Positions 26,403 to 33,594 of a stretch of DNA of 64,000 nucleotides are shown piece after piece; the first letter of the stretch is position 1, and every line of letters begins with the position of its first letter. Source of the DNA: Desulfovibrio aminophilus DSM 12254 (lineage in GTDB: Bacteria; Desulfobacterota; Desulfovibrionia; Desulfovibrionales; Desulfovibrionaceae); NCBI RefSeq assembly GCF_000422565.1, contig NZ_AUMA01000006.1:124001-188000 (forward strand). Reading direction: 5' to 3'. The notes beneath the pieces are model-generated. The model had not been told where the DNA came from, ran no database searches, and saw nothing but the letters and a program-made list of their open reading frames with translations. The position numbers were made by a program, and so were the translations under genes.

Positions 26403-27640
26403 TGCACGCCCCCGATGGCCTTGAGCATCTGGTCCCTGTCCACCATGCCGGACAGGTGGCCCTGCCCATCGGTCACCACAAGCCGCTTGGCCTTGCGTTG
26501 CACCATTTCCTGGAGCACAAGGGATACCGGCGTCTCCTCGGCGATGCTGAACACGGTCGTGCGCATGGCTTGGGCCGCGGTTCCTTCCAAACCGGAGGGT
26601 TCGGCAGGTTGCCGCGAGAAAAGCGCCGCCAGGGACTGTAGCGGCCCGGAGCGCGTCTTTTCCGCAAAGCGGCGGAACAGATCCCGGTCCAGGATGATGC
26701 CGAGCATCCGGCGGTCCTGGTCCACGACCACCACGCGCCGCAAAGGCGAGGACAGGATTTTCTTCAGCGCCTGGTCCAGCGGCGCGTCCGGGGCCACCGT
26801 GGGCACGTCGCGGAGCATGACATCCCGGGCCAGTCCGTCCAGGCGGCCAGGCAGACCGGGCAGGCTGTCGGCCACGGAGGCGGCGGTGGCGATGGTCCGC
26901 AGCACGTCGATGCGGCTGACGATGCCGGCCAGCTTGCCGCGCTCGTCCAGCACCGGCAGCCGTTTGATCTTCTTTTTGGCCATGAGCCGGGCCGCTTCAG
27001 GCACCTTGGCCCGGATGCCGATGGTCGCCACCGGGGCGGTCATCACGTCCCGGGCCGTCTTTCCCGAATGGTCCAGCGCCTTGACCTGCGCTTCGCGGAC
27101 AAGACCGGGCAGCTCCCGGTGCAGGCTGAGGCGCAGGGACATGCCGCCGCGTTCGAGAAGGTCTCCGCCTGTCACGATCCCGAGCACCGTCCCGTCCTGG
27201 ACCACAGGAACGGCCTTGATGTCCCGTTCGAGCATGGCGGCCAGGATCCGGGACAGGGGAGCGTCCGGCGGCACTGTGGCCACGTCCGCAGTCATGACGT
27301 CGCTGACCCGCATGGGATGGAAGAAGGTCGCCTGAACCTGCTGGCGAATCACCGCGCCCTCGCTGACGGTCTCCTCCAGCCAGGGCAGGAAGGCTGTGAT
27401 GCGCTCGGGGCGGTCCACAATCTCCACCACCATGGGCAGATCCTCGGACAATCGGAGGATCTTGGCGGTATGCACTAGGCTGTTGGCCCCGAAGCCGAGA
27501 ACGCCCCGGAGCACTGTTGCCCCGGCCAGCCCGCGTTTCCTGGCCTCCTCGGCCACGATTTCGAAAAGCGGGCGGCCCTTGATCTGGTCGCTTTCCCCCA
27601 CGTAGACGCGCAGGATTTCCGCATCGATCTTGATATGCAT
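26399..27640 (-). CDS. DUF190 plus four-CBS-domain regulatory protein
   Basis: A 413-residue cytoplasmic protein. Residues about 1-105 are a DUF190 domain (LFEIVAEEARKRGLAGATVLRGVLGFG), a PII-like fold often encoded next to crcB. Four CBS modules follow (around VSDVMTADVATV, ARDVMTAPVATI, ARDVMLRDVPTV and AQAMRTTVFSI), which usually bind adenosine nucleotides. The start at 27640 gives MHIKIDAEILRVYVGE; an upstream extension is not supported. The fusion suggests a sensor that couples energy or nucleotide state to the CrcB channel encoded 14 nt upstream. That coupling is inference. Confidence 0.92.
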   Translation of the reverse strand: MHIKIDAEILRVYVGESDQIKGRPLFEIVAEEARKRGLAGATVLRGVLGFGANSLVHTAKILRLSEDLPMVVEIVDRPERITAFLPWLEETVSEGAVIRQQVQATFFHPMRVSDVMTADVATVPPDAPLSRILAAMLERDIKAVPVVQDGTVLGIVTGGDLLERGGMSLRLSLHRELPGLVREAQVKALDHSGKTARDVMTAPVATIGIRAKVPEAARLMAKKKIKRLPVLDERGKLAGIVSRIDVLRTIATAASVADSLPGLPGRLDGLARDVMLRDVPTVAPDAPLDQALKKILSSPLRRVVVVDQDRRMLGIILDRDLFRRFAEKTRSGPLQSLAALFSRQPAEPSGLEGTAAQAMRTTVFSIAEETPVSLVLQEMVQRKAKRLVVTDGQGHLSGMVDRDQMLKAIGGVQ

Positions 27641-27654
27641 CGTGTCGCTCCTTG

Positions 27655-28029
27655 TCAGATCAGCCTGCCGAGCAGCATGCCCGCCGCCAGGCAGGACAGG
27701 CCGAGCAGGCCCTGTCCCAGGAAGTTGAGTCCGGCGAGGAGCCATTGGGCCGAGCGGATCAACTCGCCGGTTTCGAACATGAAGGTGGAAAAGGTGGTGA
27801 AGGCCCCCATGAAGCCGACCAGGATGACCATCCGGGCTGGGCCGCCAAGGAGCAGCCGCTCCTCGGACAGGACCCAGACCAGGCCGAACAGGAACGACCC
27901 GAGGATGTTCACCGCTGTCGTGCCCCAGGGGAAATCCCGGCCCATGACGCCGTAGACCGCGCCGGACAGCCAGTACCGGGCCAGGGTTCCGGCGGCCCCG
28001 GCCAGGGCCATGAGAAGCATCTTGCTCAC
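27655..28029 (-). CDS. crcB: CrcB/Fluc fluoride channel
   Basis: A 124-residue, four-helix membrane protein of the Fluc family that exports fluoride as a dual-topology dimer. The key features are present: R18 in GTLARYW, N41 in TTAVNILGSF, and the phenylalanine-box stretch GFMGAFTTFSTF (72-83). A single copy is enough for a homodimer. It starts at a GTG that overlaps the stop of the AAA+ ATPase gene (GTGA). The fluoride riboswitch at 29571 controls the transcript. Confidence 0.97.
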   Translation of the reverse strand: MSKMLLMALAGAAGTLARYWLSGAVYGVMGRDFPWGTTAVNILGSFLFGLVWVLSEERLLLGGPARMVILVGFMGAFTTFSTFMFETGELIRSAQWLLAGLNFLGQGLLGLSCLAAGMLLGRLI

Positions 28030-29477
28030 AGGTTCAGATTCTCCGTTCTTTTGCGCACCGAGGCAAGGGCTTGGCGGAAGTCCCTGGCCGTCACACGTAG
28101 ATTCTTGAGCCGGTCCTCGGGCAGCGCCGCCGGTTCACGCAGCAGATCGTCCAGGTCGAAACGCCTGCGCAGGCAGGCATAGGCCGCCTCGCGCACCAGG
28201 CAGGCGATGTCCGCCCCCGTGAGTCCGTCCATGTCCCCGGCCAGGGCGGCCAGGTCCACGTTGCGTTCTAGAGGCAGGCCCCGGGTATGGATTCCCAGGA
28301 TTTTCCGCCGTCCGTCCAGGTCCGGCAGCGGAATCTCGATGAGCCGGTCGAAGCGGCCGGGCCGGAGCAGGGCCCGGTCCAGGAGGTCGGGCCGGTTGGT
28401 GGCGGCCAGGACAAAGACCCGGCCCAGGTCGTACACTCCGTCCAGCAAAGTCAGGAGCTGGGTGGTGAAGCGACTGTCCAGGCGCAGGCTCTCGTCCGAG
28501 GAGCGCGACTGGGCGATGGCGTCGATCTCGTCGAAGAAGACGATGGCCGGCTGGCGTTTCTGGGCCTCGTCGAAAAGTTCACGCAGCTTTTCCTCGGATT
28601 CGCCGTGCCACTTGGTGATGAGCTCTGGCCCGCTCACCGGCAGGAAGGCGGCTCCGGACTCGTGGGCCAGAGCCCGGGCCAGCAGTGTCTTGCCGCAGCC
28701 CGGCGGGCCGAAGAGGAGCACACCGCGATGATGCGCGATGCCCAGACGGCGCAGGACTTCCGGGTGTTTCAACGGCAATTCCACAGTCTCGCGCAGGGTG
28801 CGCACGGCCTGATCCAGCCCGCCCACGTCGGTATAGCTGGTCCTGGGAATCAGGCGTCCGGGTTGCGCGCCGGAGATGTCCGCGGACGCCCCGCCTGCCG
28901 GGGGCTTGGCGCGACCCGGATCAACCACGGGCCGGGCCTCGGGCGGCGCGCAGTCCCGCGGCAGGGCGTCCGCCAGGGCTTCGGCCTGCGTCGCGTCGAA
29001 ATGCGGACACAGCTCCAGCCGTTTCCGGGCGGTCTCGTCCCGGAGTCGTTGCTTGAGTGCCGTCTTGTCCGTTTCTCCCGCCCCGTCCCAGGGTGGCACA
29101 TGGGCAAGGCGACGGCAGCCCCAGTTCCAGCCACCTTGGCCCGGCACGCAGTATTTCCGGCCCTCCCGGGCCGCATCCCGAGCCCCGGCGCAGTCCAGCA
29201 CCGCCAGGACCTCCTTGAGGCCCTCCAGGTCCAAGTCCCGCCCATCCAGGCGCAGGAACGAGCCCGGGTGGCCCTTGGCCTCTTTCCAGAGGTCCAGGAG
29301 CACGTCCCGCAGGACCCCGGCCTGGCCCAGGCCCAGGCGCACGCGGCCGCCTTCGCCCGTCCTCTCGAAGCCCGGCAGCAGGGCCGCGCGGCGCAGGCAC
29401 GGGTCGTCCTCCCCGGTGTGGCGCACGGGAAATTCCAGATGGAGTATCACGTCCCGGAGGGAGGTGGGCTGTCTCAT
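28026..29477 (-). CDS. AAA+ ATPase (Cdc48/FtsH-like module) with unrecognised N-domain, first gene of the fluoride operon
   Basis: A 483-residue protein. Residues about 215-450 form a classic AAA module: YTDVGGLDQAVRTLRE, Walker A GPPGCGKT (257-264), pore-loop region ITKWHGESEEKLRE, Walker B IVFFDEID (to 319), sensor AATNRPDLLD and arginine fingers in LRPGRFDR. The first 200 residues match no domain I recognise; they contain a Cys/Trp patch (YCVPGQGGWNWGC, 109-121) and a proline-rich linker. The start at 29477 follows the riboswitch terminator; upstream in-frame codons are riboswitch RNA. It could be an unfoldase or a remodeller of fluoride-damaged metal enzymes, but this is speculation. Confidence 0.9.
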   Translation of the reverse strand: MRQPTSLRDVILHLEFPVRHTGEDDPCLRRAALLPGFERTGEGGRVRLGLGQAGVLRDVLLDLWKEAKGHPGSFLRLDGRDLDLEGLKEVLAVLDCAGARDAAREGRKYCVPGQGGWNWGCRRLAHVPPWDGAGETDKTALKQRLRDETARKRLELCPHFDATQAEALADALPRDCAPPEARPVVDPGRAKPPAGGASADISGAQPGRLIPRTSYTDVGGLDQAVRTLRETVELPLKHPEVLRRLGIAHHRGVLLFGPPGCGKTLLARALAHESGAAFLPVSGPELITKWHGESEEKLRELFDEAQKRQPAIVFFDEIDAIAQSRSSDESLRLDSRFTTQLLTLLDGVYDLGRVFVLAATNRPDLLDRALLRPGRFDRLIEIPLPDLDGRRKILGIHTRGLPLERNVDLAALAGDMDGLTGADIACLVREAAYACLRRRFDLDDLLREPAALPEDRLKNLRVTARDFRQALASVRKRTENLNL

Positions 29478-29510
29478 AGTCGTTGTCCTTTGCTCCGTGC
29501 GGGGCCCAAC

Positions 29511-29536
29511 AAAAAAACCACGCCTCGCGGCGTGGT
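29511..29536 (-). terminator. Riboswitch expression-platform terminator
   Basis: An 8-bp stem (ACCACGCC with GGCGTGGT) with a four-base loop is followed on the minus strand by seven T. It lies between the fluoride aptamer and the AAA+ gene, so it is the likely regulated stop. Confidence 0.88.
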
Positions 29537-29549
29537 CGGTTGCTGCACA

Positions 29550-29621
29550 GACTCCTGCCGCATCATTTTCGGCAGGAGTCATCGGCTTCACAAGCGGATC
29601 AAGGGGGACCCCATCCCCTGG
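29550..29621 (-). ncRNA. Fluoride (crcB-motif) riboswitch
   Basis: The minus strand reads GGGGATGGGGTCCCCC, then ATCCGCTTGTGAAGCCGATG, then ACTCCTGC. This matches the crcB-motif consensus GG-GATGG-TTCC-CC, ACCGC...GCTGATGACTCCTRC at nearly all conserved positions. A GCTT/AAGC hairpin lies where the variable stem belongs. The aptamer core is 29571-29619. Its 3' end (GACTCCTGCCG) is also one arm of a perfect 11-bp hairpin (29550-29560 with 29570-29580), so aptamer and hairpin compete. Fluoride binding is expected to favour read-through of the terminator at 29511 into the AAA+-crcB operon. Confidence 0.93.
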
Positions 29622-29643
29622 AGGGAAGAAGGGAAGGCCGTGC

Positions 29644-30210
29644 CTAGTCCTTCTTCCCGTGGACCCTATCATAAACAGCGCGCGAAAAGTCGTCCAGCGC
29701 CTTTTCGCAGCGCTTGATTTTTTTCAGAACGTCTTTGCGCAAGGGCGAGTTGACGGGGTTTCTTTTTTCAATTTTATTCAACCATTTTTTAAGCTTGTCC
29801 AGTTCTTCCTCGTTTTCCTCCACCTCGCCGAAGATGAAGTTCTGTTTCTTCGTCTCCATTTCAATTTCCAACAGGAAATCGTCGCACTTGTGCAGGAGTT
29901 CGCCGTATTCCTCGTTGCCGGACTCCATGAGCGCGGATTTGATACGCGCCTCGTCCTCCGGGCCCAAGGTTTTGCCTTCGATCAGCATGCTTTCGCCCTT
30001 GCAGGCGGCGATTTCGGTGGAAAGCCTTTCCAAGGCGGCGATCCTGTCCACATGGTGCGGCAGGATCCAGAAGGACAGGCAGTTCACCGCCCCCATCTTC
30101 TTGAGCTGCCGCCAGACGCTGACGCGGGCCCGGGACGGCTGCGTCGGCACCGTGTAGGAGAAAAAGAGCCACTTCACGTCGTTGCCACCCCCGTCGTTGA
30201 GTCCGGTCAT
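29644..30210 (-). CDS. ChrB-N-domain protein (chromate-resistance-regulator like)
   Basis: A 188-residue protein whose N-terminal half matches ChrB-type proteins (KWLFFSYTVPTQPSRARVSVWRQLKKMGA, then LPHHVDRIAALERLS). The C-terminal half is highly charged and helical (EVEENEEELDKLKKWLNKIEKR). Full-length ChrB has an extra C-terminal domain that is absent here. Its stop lies 23 nt upstream of the riboswitch, and the promoter for the fluoride operon lies inside its 3' end. An MFS gene precedes it. A role in sensing or resisting oxyanions is plausible but unproven. Confidence 0.8.
   Translation of the reverse strand: MTGLNDGGGNDVKWLFFSYTVPTQPSRARVSVWRQLKKMGAVNCLSFWILPHHVDRIAALERLSTEIAACKGESMLIEGKTLGPEDEARIKSALMESGNEEYGELLHKCDDFLLEIEMETKKQNFIFGEVEENEEELDKLKKWLNKIEKRNPVNSPLRKDVLKKIKRCEKALDDFSRAVYDRVHGKKD
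29668..29696 (-). promoter_or_regulatory. Candidate sigma70 promoter of the fluoride operon
   Basis: On the minus strand TGGACG (29696-29691), a 17-nt spacer and TATGAT (29673-29668) place a start site near 29661, about 40 nt before the aptamer. The promoter lies within the last codons of the chrB-like gene. Confidence 0.5.
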
Positions 30211-30313
30211 TCCGGCGTGTGGCTTCCTTGTATGATTCGGGGCGAATCGTGTAAAGCCGGAACCGGTCCGCCTGGGAAGATGGCGGAAGTCGGCGCGGTT
30301 TTTTCTTCTCCGG

Positions 30314-31561
30314 TCACTTCACATCGTGCCCCGCGCTGGTTGAGGCCCGATGACGGCGCATGACGAGAAGCATCAGCGGGATGGCCAGGAACTGGACGAC
30401 CACGGAAAAGCTCACCAGCGCCGGGATCGACATGTCGTACAGGACGCCCATGAGGGCGCTGCCCGCGAACCAGAACACTCCGAAGCTCATGTTGAAGACG
30501 CCGAAGGCCGAGCCGCGGCGGGCGGCCGGGGACATGGCGGCAACCACGGCCTTCATGACCGACTCCTGGGCGCCCATTCCCACGCCCCAGAGGACGACAC
30601 CGCAGATAGCGCCGGCGAATCCTCCGAGGAACAGAAGCGGCGCGGCCAGGACGCCCGCCAGCATGGCCGCGATGAGGACGCCCATGCCTCTGCGGTCGTA
30701 AACTGCGCCGAAGACGAGGGCGGCGGCGCCGTCCACGGCCATGGCCAGGGCGTAGAAGAAGGGGATCCAGCCTCCGTCGACCACAGCCCGAGCCTGGAAG
30801 TGATAGGCGATGAGGGGGTAGTCGGCGAATCCGGCGGCGACGCAGGCCGTTGCCGCAAGATAGAGCCAGAAAGGCTCGGCAAAACCGTGGGTGTCCAGCT
30901 CCGGCGTGCGCCGCTCCAGGTCGCGGGGATTGGGGAACAGGACGCGCGCCAGTCCCAGGGTCCCCAAGGACAGCAGGGCGGGGATCAGCAGAAGGCCGAA
31001 GCCGAATTGGTAGTCTTGGAGGATCTGGCCGTTTTTCCAGGCGATGACACCGGCCATGAGCAGAGGGCCAATGGTGGCTCCGGTCTGGTCCATGGCCTCG
31101 TGCAGGGCGAACCCCCAGCCCCGGCCCATGGTTTTTCCGGCGAAGGAAAGCATGGCGTCCCGGGGTGGGGAGCGCAGAGCCTTGCCGACGCGTTCCGCGA
31201 ACATGAGCAGCACCGCGTACTGCCAATGCCCGGTGATGGCCAAGAGCGGCACGGCCAGGAGATTGACCAGATAACCGCAGATGGTCACCAGCCAGTACCG
31301 TCCCGTCCGGTCCGCCAAGCGGCCGGAGACCAGCCGCAGAGCGTATCCGAGCAGTTCCCCGAGTCCGGCGACCACGCCCACCACGGTGGCGCTGGCGCCG
31401 AGCAGCGCCAGATATGGGCCGATGATGCCGCGCGCCCCTTCGTAGGTCATGTCCGCAAAGAGGCTGACAATGCCGAGGAGCACCACGAACCATGTGGCGC
31501 GCCTGGCCGTGATGGTGTTGGCCGGAGTCTGGCCGGCAGGGACGGTGTTTTCTCTTTTCAC
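30314..31561 (-). CDS. Major facilitator superfamily transporter
   Basis: A 415-residue membrane protein with about 12 hydrophobic segments. The MFS loop 2-3 motif appears as SGRLADRTGRYW, and the TYEGARGIIGPYLALLGAS region resembles the fosmidomycin-resistance/UMF1-like group. It starts at a GTG (31561) preceded by TGGAG; the frame remains open far upstream, but that part is antisense to the PiT gene. It lies between the PiT-like transporter and the chrB-like gene on the same strand. The substrate is not predictable; export of an anion or metal is reasonable in this context. Confidence 0.88.
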   Translation of the reverse strand: MKRENTVPAGQTPANTITARRATWFVVLLGIVSLFADMTYEGARGIIGPYLALLGASATVVGVVAGLGELLGYALRLVSGRLADRTGRYWLVTICGYLVNLLAVPLLAITGHWQYAVLLMFAERVGKALRSPPRDAMLSFAGKTMGRGWGFALHEAMDQTGATIGPLLMAGVIAWKNGQILQDYQFGFGLLLIPALLSLGTLGLARVLFPNPRDLERRTPELDTHGFAEPFWLYLAATACVAAGFADYPLIAYHFQARAVVDGGWIPFFYALAMAVDGAAALVFGAVYDRRGMGVLIAAMLAGVLAAPLLFLGGFAGAICGVVLWGVGMGAQESVMKAVVAAMSPAARRGSAFGVFNMSFGVFWFAGSALMGVLYDMSIPALVSFSVVVQFLAIPLMLLVMRRHRASTSAGHDVK

Positions 31562-31626
31562 CGGGGGACTCCACGGCAAAAGGTTGGAACAGGGACCAGT
31601 CGGAGGAAGACGTCCATTCCCTTCTC

Positions 31627-32598
31627 TCACTGCACCTTGAGAATGAAGTGCAGCAGCTTGTAGAGACAGAAGGACACGATTCCGGCCAGCACCGGCGTGA
31701 AGAACCAGGAGAAGACGATCTCGGCCAGTGCCTTGCGATTCAGAGTCTTGAGCCCGCGAGCCCCACCCGCCCCGGCCACCCCGCCGATGAGCGCCTGGTT
31801 CATGGACGTGGGGTAGCCGATGAACGCCGCAGTGTGGGCCGTGATGCTCTGGGCCAGCTTGGCTCCGACTCCCATGTTCAGGTCCAGTTGGACGATGCCC
31901 TTGCCGACCTTTTCCAGAATGGGCTTGCCCCAGGTCAGGGCGCCGATGGCCATGACGATGCCGCCGATGAACCCGGCCTTCATGGGCGTCAGGAGCTTGA
32001 GGCCGTAGAACACGCCCACGGCGTTGCCGGTGTTGTTGGCTCCCAGGGTGTAGGCCGCGTAGCAGCAGCCCGCCAGCAGCGCCCACTGAAGACACTTGGT
32101 GCCCCGGGCGGAGCAGTTCTTCATCACCCGGTCGGTCAGCCGGGTGAGCAGGAAACCGAGCAGGGCGCTCATGATGGGGGTGCCGATCCAGGTCACGAAG
32201 AGGAAGACGATGGTCGTCTTCCAGAAGACCGGCGCGCCCATGGCCAGGGCCGAGCCCACCACCGAGAAGCAGGCCAGCTGCGAGGTGGACACGGGCCACT
32301 TGAACCAGGTGTTGGCCGCGGTCACCATGGCCGCGGTAAACATCATGACCATGGCCCCCAGCGGGGTCATGTCCTCGCCCCGGATGATGCCGGTGCCCAC
32401 GGTCTGCACCACGTTGTGGCTTTCGAACGTGGCCCCCAGGATGACGAAGAAGGCGATGAGCAGACAGGCGGTGATGGGCTTCTTGATGACCCCAGCTCCG
32501 TAGGCCATGCCCATGGTGGCCCCGGTGTAGTGCGAGCCGATGGTCCAGCCGAAGAACAGTCCCGAGAGGACCATGCCTATGGTGAGTGCGTGTTCCAT
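31627..32598 (-). CDS. PiT-family (phosphate/sulfate permease type) transporter
   Basis: A 323-residue polytopic membrane protein of the PiT/PHO4 family. The duplicated signature is divergent: GWTIGSHYTGATMG near the N-terminus and GANNTGNAVGVFYG in the second half, instead of GANDVANA. PiT relatives carry phosphate or, as CysP, sulfate. The altered motif makes the substrate uncertain, and a tetrahedral oxyanion is the best guess. A strong AGGGGGAAT ribosome-binding site precedes the ATG. It heads the PiT-MFS-ChrB set behind an AT-rich promoter with inverted repeats. Confidence 0.88.
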   Translation of the reverse strand: MEHALTIGMVLSGLFFGWTIGSHYTGATMGMAYGAGVIKKPITACLLIAFFVILGATFESHNVVQTVGTGIIRGEDMTPLGAMVMMFTAAMVTAANTWFKWPVSTSQLACFSVVGSALAMGAPVFWKTTIVFLFVTWIGTPIMSALLGFLLTRLTDRVMKNCSARGTKCLQWALLAGCCYAAYTLGANNTGNAVGVFYGLKLLTPMKAGFIGGIVMAIGALTWGKPILEKVGKGIVQLDLNMGVGAKLAQSITAHTAAFIGYPTSMNQALIGGVAGAGGARGLKTLNRKALAEIVFSWFFTPVLAGIVSFCLYKLLHFILKVQ

Positions 32599-32638
32599 GT
32601 ATTCCCCCTATGCGCCTATTTGCGTTTTCTTGTAACTG

Positions 32639-32680
32639 TTGATACAAGTATACATTGATAGTGTCAAGTTAAATGTATCA
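32639..32680 (-). promoter_or_regulatory. Sigma70-type promoter with nested inverted repeats upstream of the PiT gene
   Basis: On the minus strand TTGACA (32667-32662), 17 nt, TATCAA (32644-32639). Over it lie two nested inverted repeats: ATACATT (32650-32656) with AATGTAT (32672-32678), and TGATACA (32640-32646) with TGTATCA (32674-32680). This geometry suits a dimeric repressor covering the promoter. Confidence 0.55.
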
Positions 32681-33026
32681 TGCGTTACAACGGACGGCCC
32701 GCGGTATTGTTTCTAAGAAGAGGGCCCTCGAACTCGAAAGTGAGCCAACCTGCCTCTCAAACCGTTTTCAACCGTAGCCAACATGTCAGAATTCTAAGGG
32801 ACAACGTTTCAAAGAACACCACAACGCGTTTTCCGGTGGGACTTTTTTCAGAATTTGGAATTATCGGGGGCTCGGTCAGTTTGAATGTACGACCGGCGAC
32901 TGTAGGTTTCTGGCAGGGTTTATGGTTTCCTGGTAGGCGCTTGCGCGTTTTCTTTGGGGCGTGGTATGCTTAAGGAAACCATTGGTTTCTTCAACCCCAA
33001 GGAGGTCAGACAGCACACCGGAAGTC

Positions 33027-33063
33027 GCGTCATCGGTTTTGATGGAATCAAAACTGATGACGC
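33027..33063. repeat. 17-bp near-perfect inverted repeat with 3-nt loop
   Basis: The arms 33027-33043 and 33047-33063 pair over 17 positions (one G-T in RNA) around a GGA loop. No T-run follows and no gene ends here, so it is not a normal terminator. Confidence 0.7.
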
Positions 33064-33345
33064 TGTGAAATTAAGAAACTGCAAGACTTCGCACACCGTT
33101 TTCCGACCAAACGACCCTGGTTACAATCCAAACGCATCCTTCAGGCCACACTGCGCACCCGTTGCTGGATGAATGGCGAGGGCTCCCTCGTCATTGCCGC
33201 CTTCCCCCATGGCTGCCATATCAAACGCTGGACATAGCGCCAGCGGGGCAGCATCCGCTATTGACTGAATTCGCGGGACCATTCCCAGTGGGAAAAGGGC
33301 ATTTGTTCATCCCGTAGCTGCTGTGTGTGGTGGATTCCGCCACAG

Positions 33346-33362
33346 GCGACCCTTTGGGTCGC
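33346..33362 (+). other. Short hairpin followed by TTT
   Basis: GCGACCC-TTT-GGGTCGC followed by TTT, and a second small hairpin CTGGGG-CTT-CCCCAG at 33369-33383. No upstream gene is recognised. Confidence 0.4.
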
Positions 33363-33474
33363 TTTGCCCTGGGGCTTCCCCAGAATATGGCGAATGGATC
33401 CCGACAGCCAGCCTGATAGGGAACGCAAAATGACGCGGCCTATGTTCCGCGTTTGCCATTCCACGAGATCGAAC

Positions 33475-33494
33475 ACCCCGCCTGTCGGGGTTTT
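33475..33494 (+). terminator. Terminator-like hairpin upstream of the integrase-like gene
   Basis: CCCCG-CCTGT-CGGGG followed by TTTT on the plus strand. It would end a transcript coming from the 33.0-33.4 kb non-coding stretch, hinting at a small RNA there. Confidence 0.5.
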
Positions 33495-33594
33495 CGTGTT
33501 TCAAAAAAGTATCCATTCCCCCCTTACCGCTCTTGCGCTCCGAGTCATCGGTGGTGTTCCCTGAAGGAGTACCAGGGCAACCGGGAGGGAACAC

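Larger units (their letters stand above)
32599..33594. other. Long non-coding stretch of the island
   Basis: About 1 kb without a convincing gene. It holds the PiT promoter and operator (32639-32680), a 17-bp inverted repeat (33027-33063) and further hairpins at 33346 and 33475. Short open frames such as 32954-33172 lack protein-like composition. Base composition is AT-richer than the chromosomal parts. A cis-acting region such as a mobilisation or replication site, or small RNAs, is possible. Confidence 0.5.

Noticed and set aside
29478-29672. N-terminal extension of the AAA+ ATPase through the riboswitch
   Set aside because: The extra codons are the aptamer, hairpin and terminator; the ATG at 29477 follows the terminator and has an AAGGA site upstream.
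31562-32647. Upstream extension of the MFS gene
   Set aside because: The frame stays open but is another frame of the PiT-like gene on the same strand and has no membrane-protein character; the GTG at 31561 gives the normal MFS length.
32954-33172. Possible 72-residue protein in the island
   Set aside because: It has no ribosome-binding site and no family resemblance, and it contains the long inverted repeat, so it is more likely chance.
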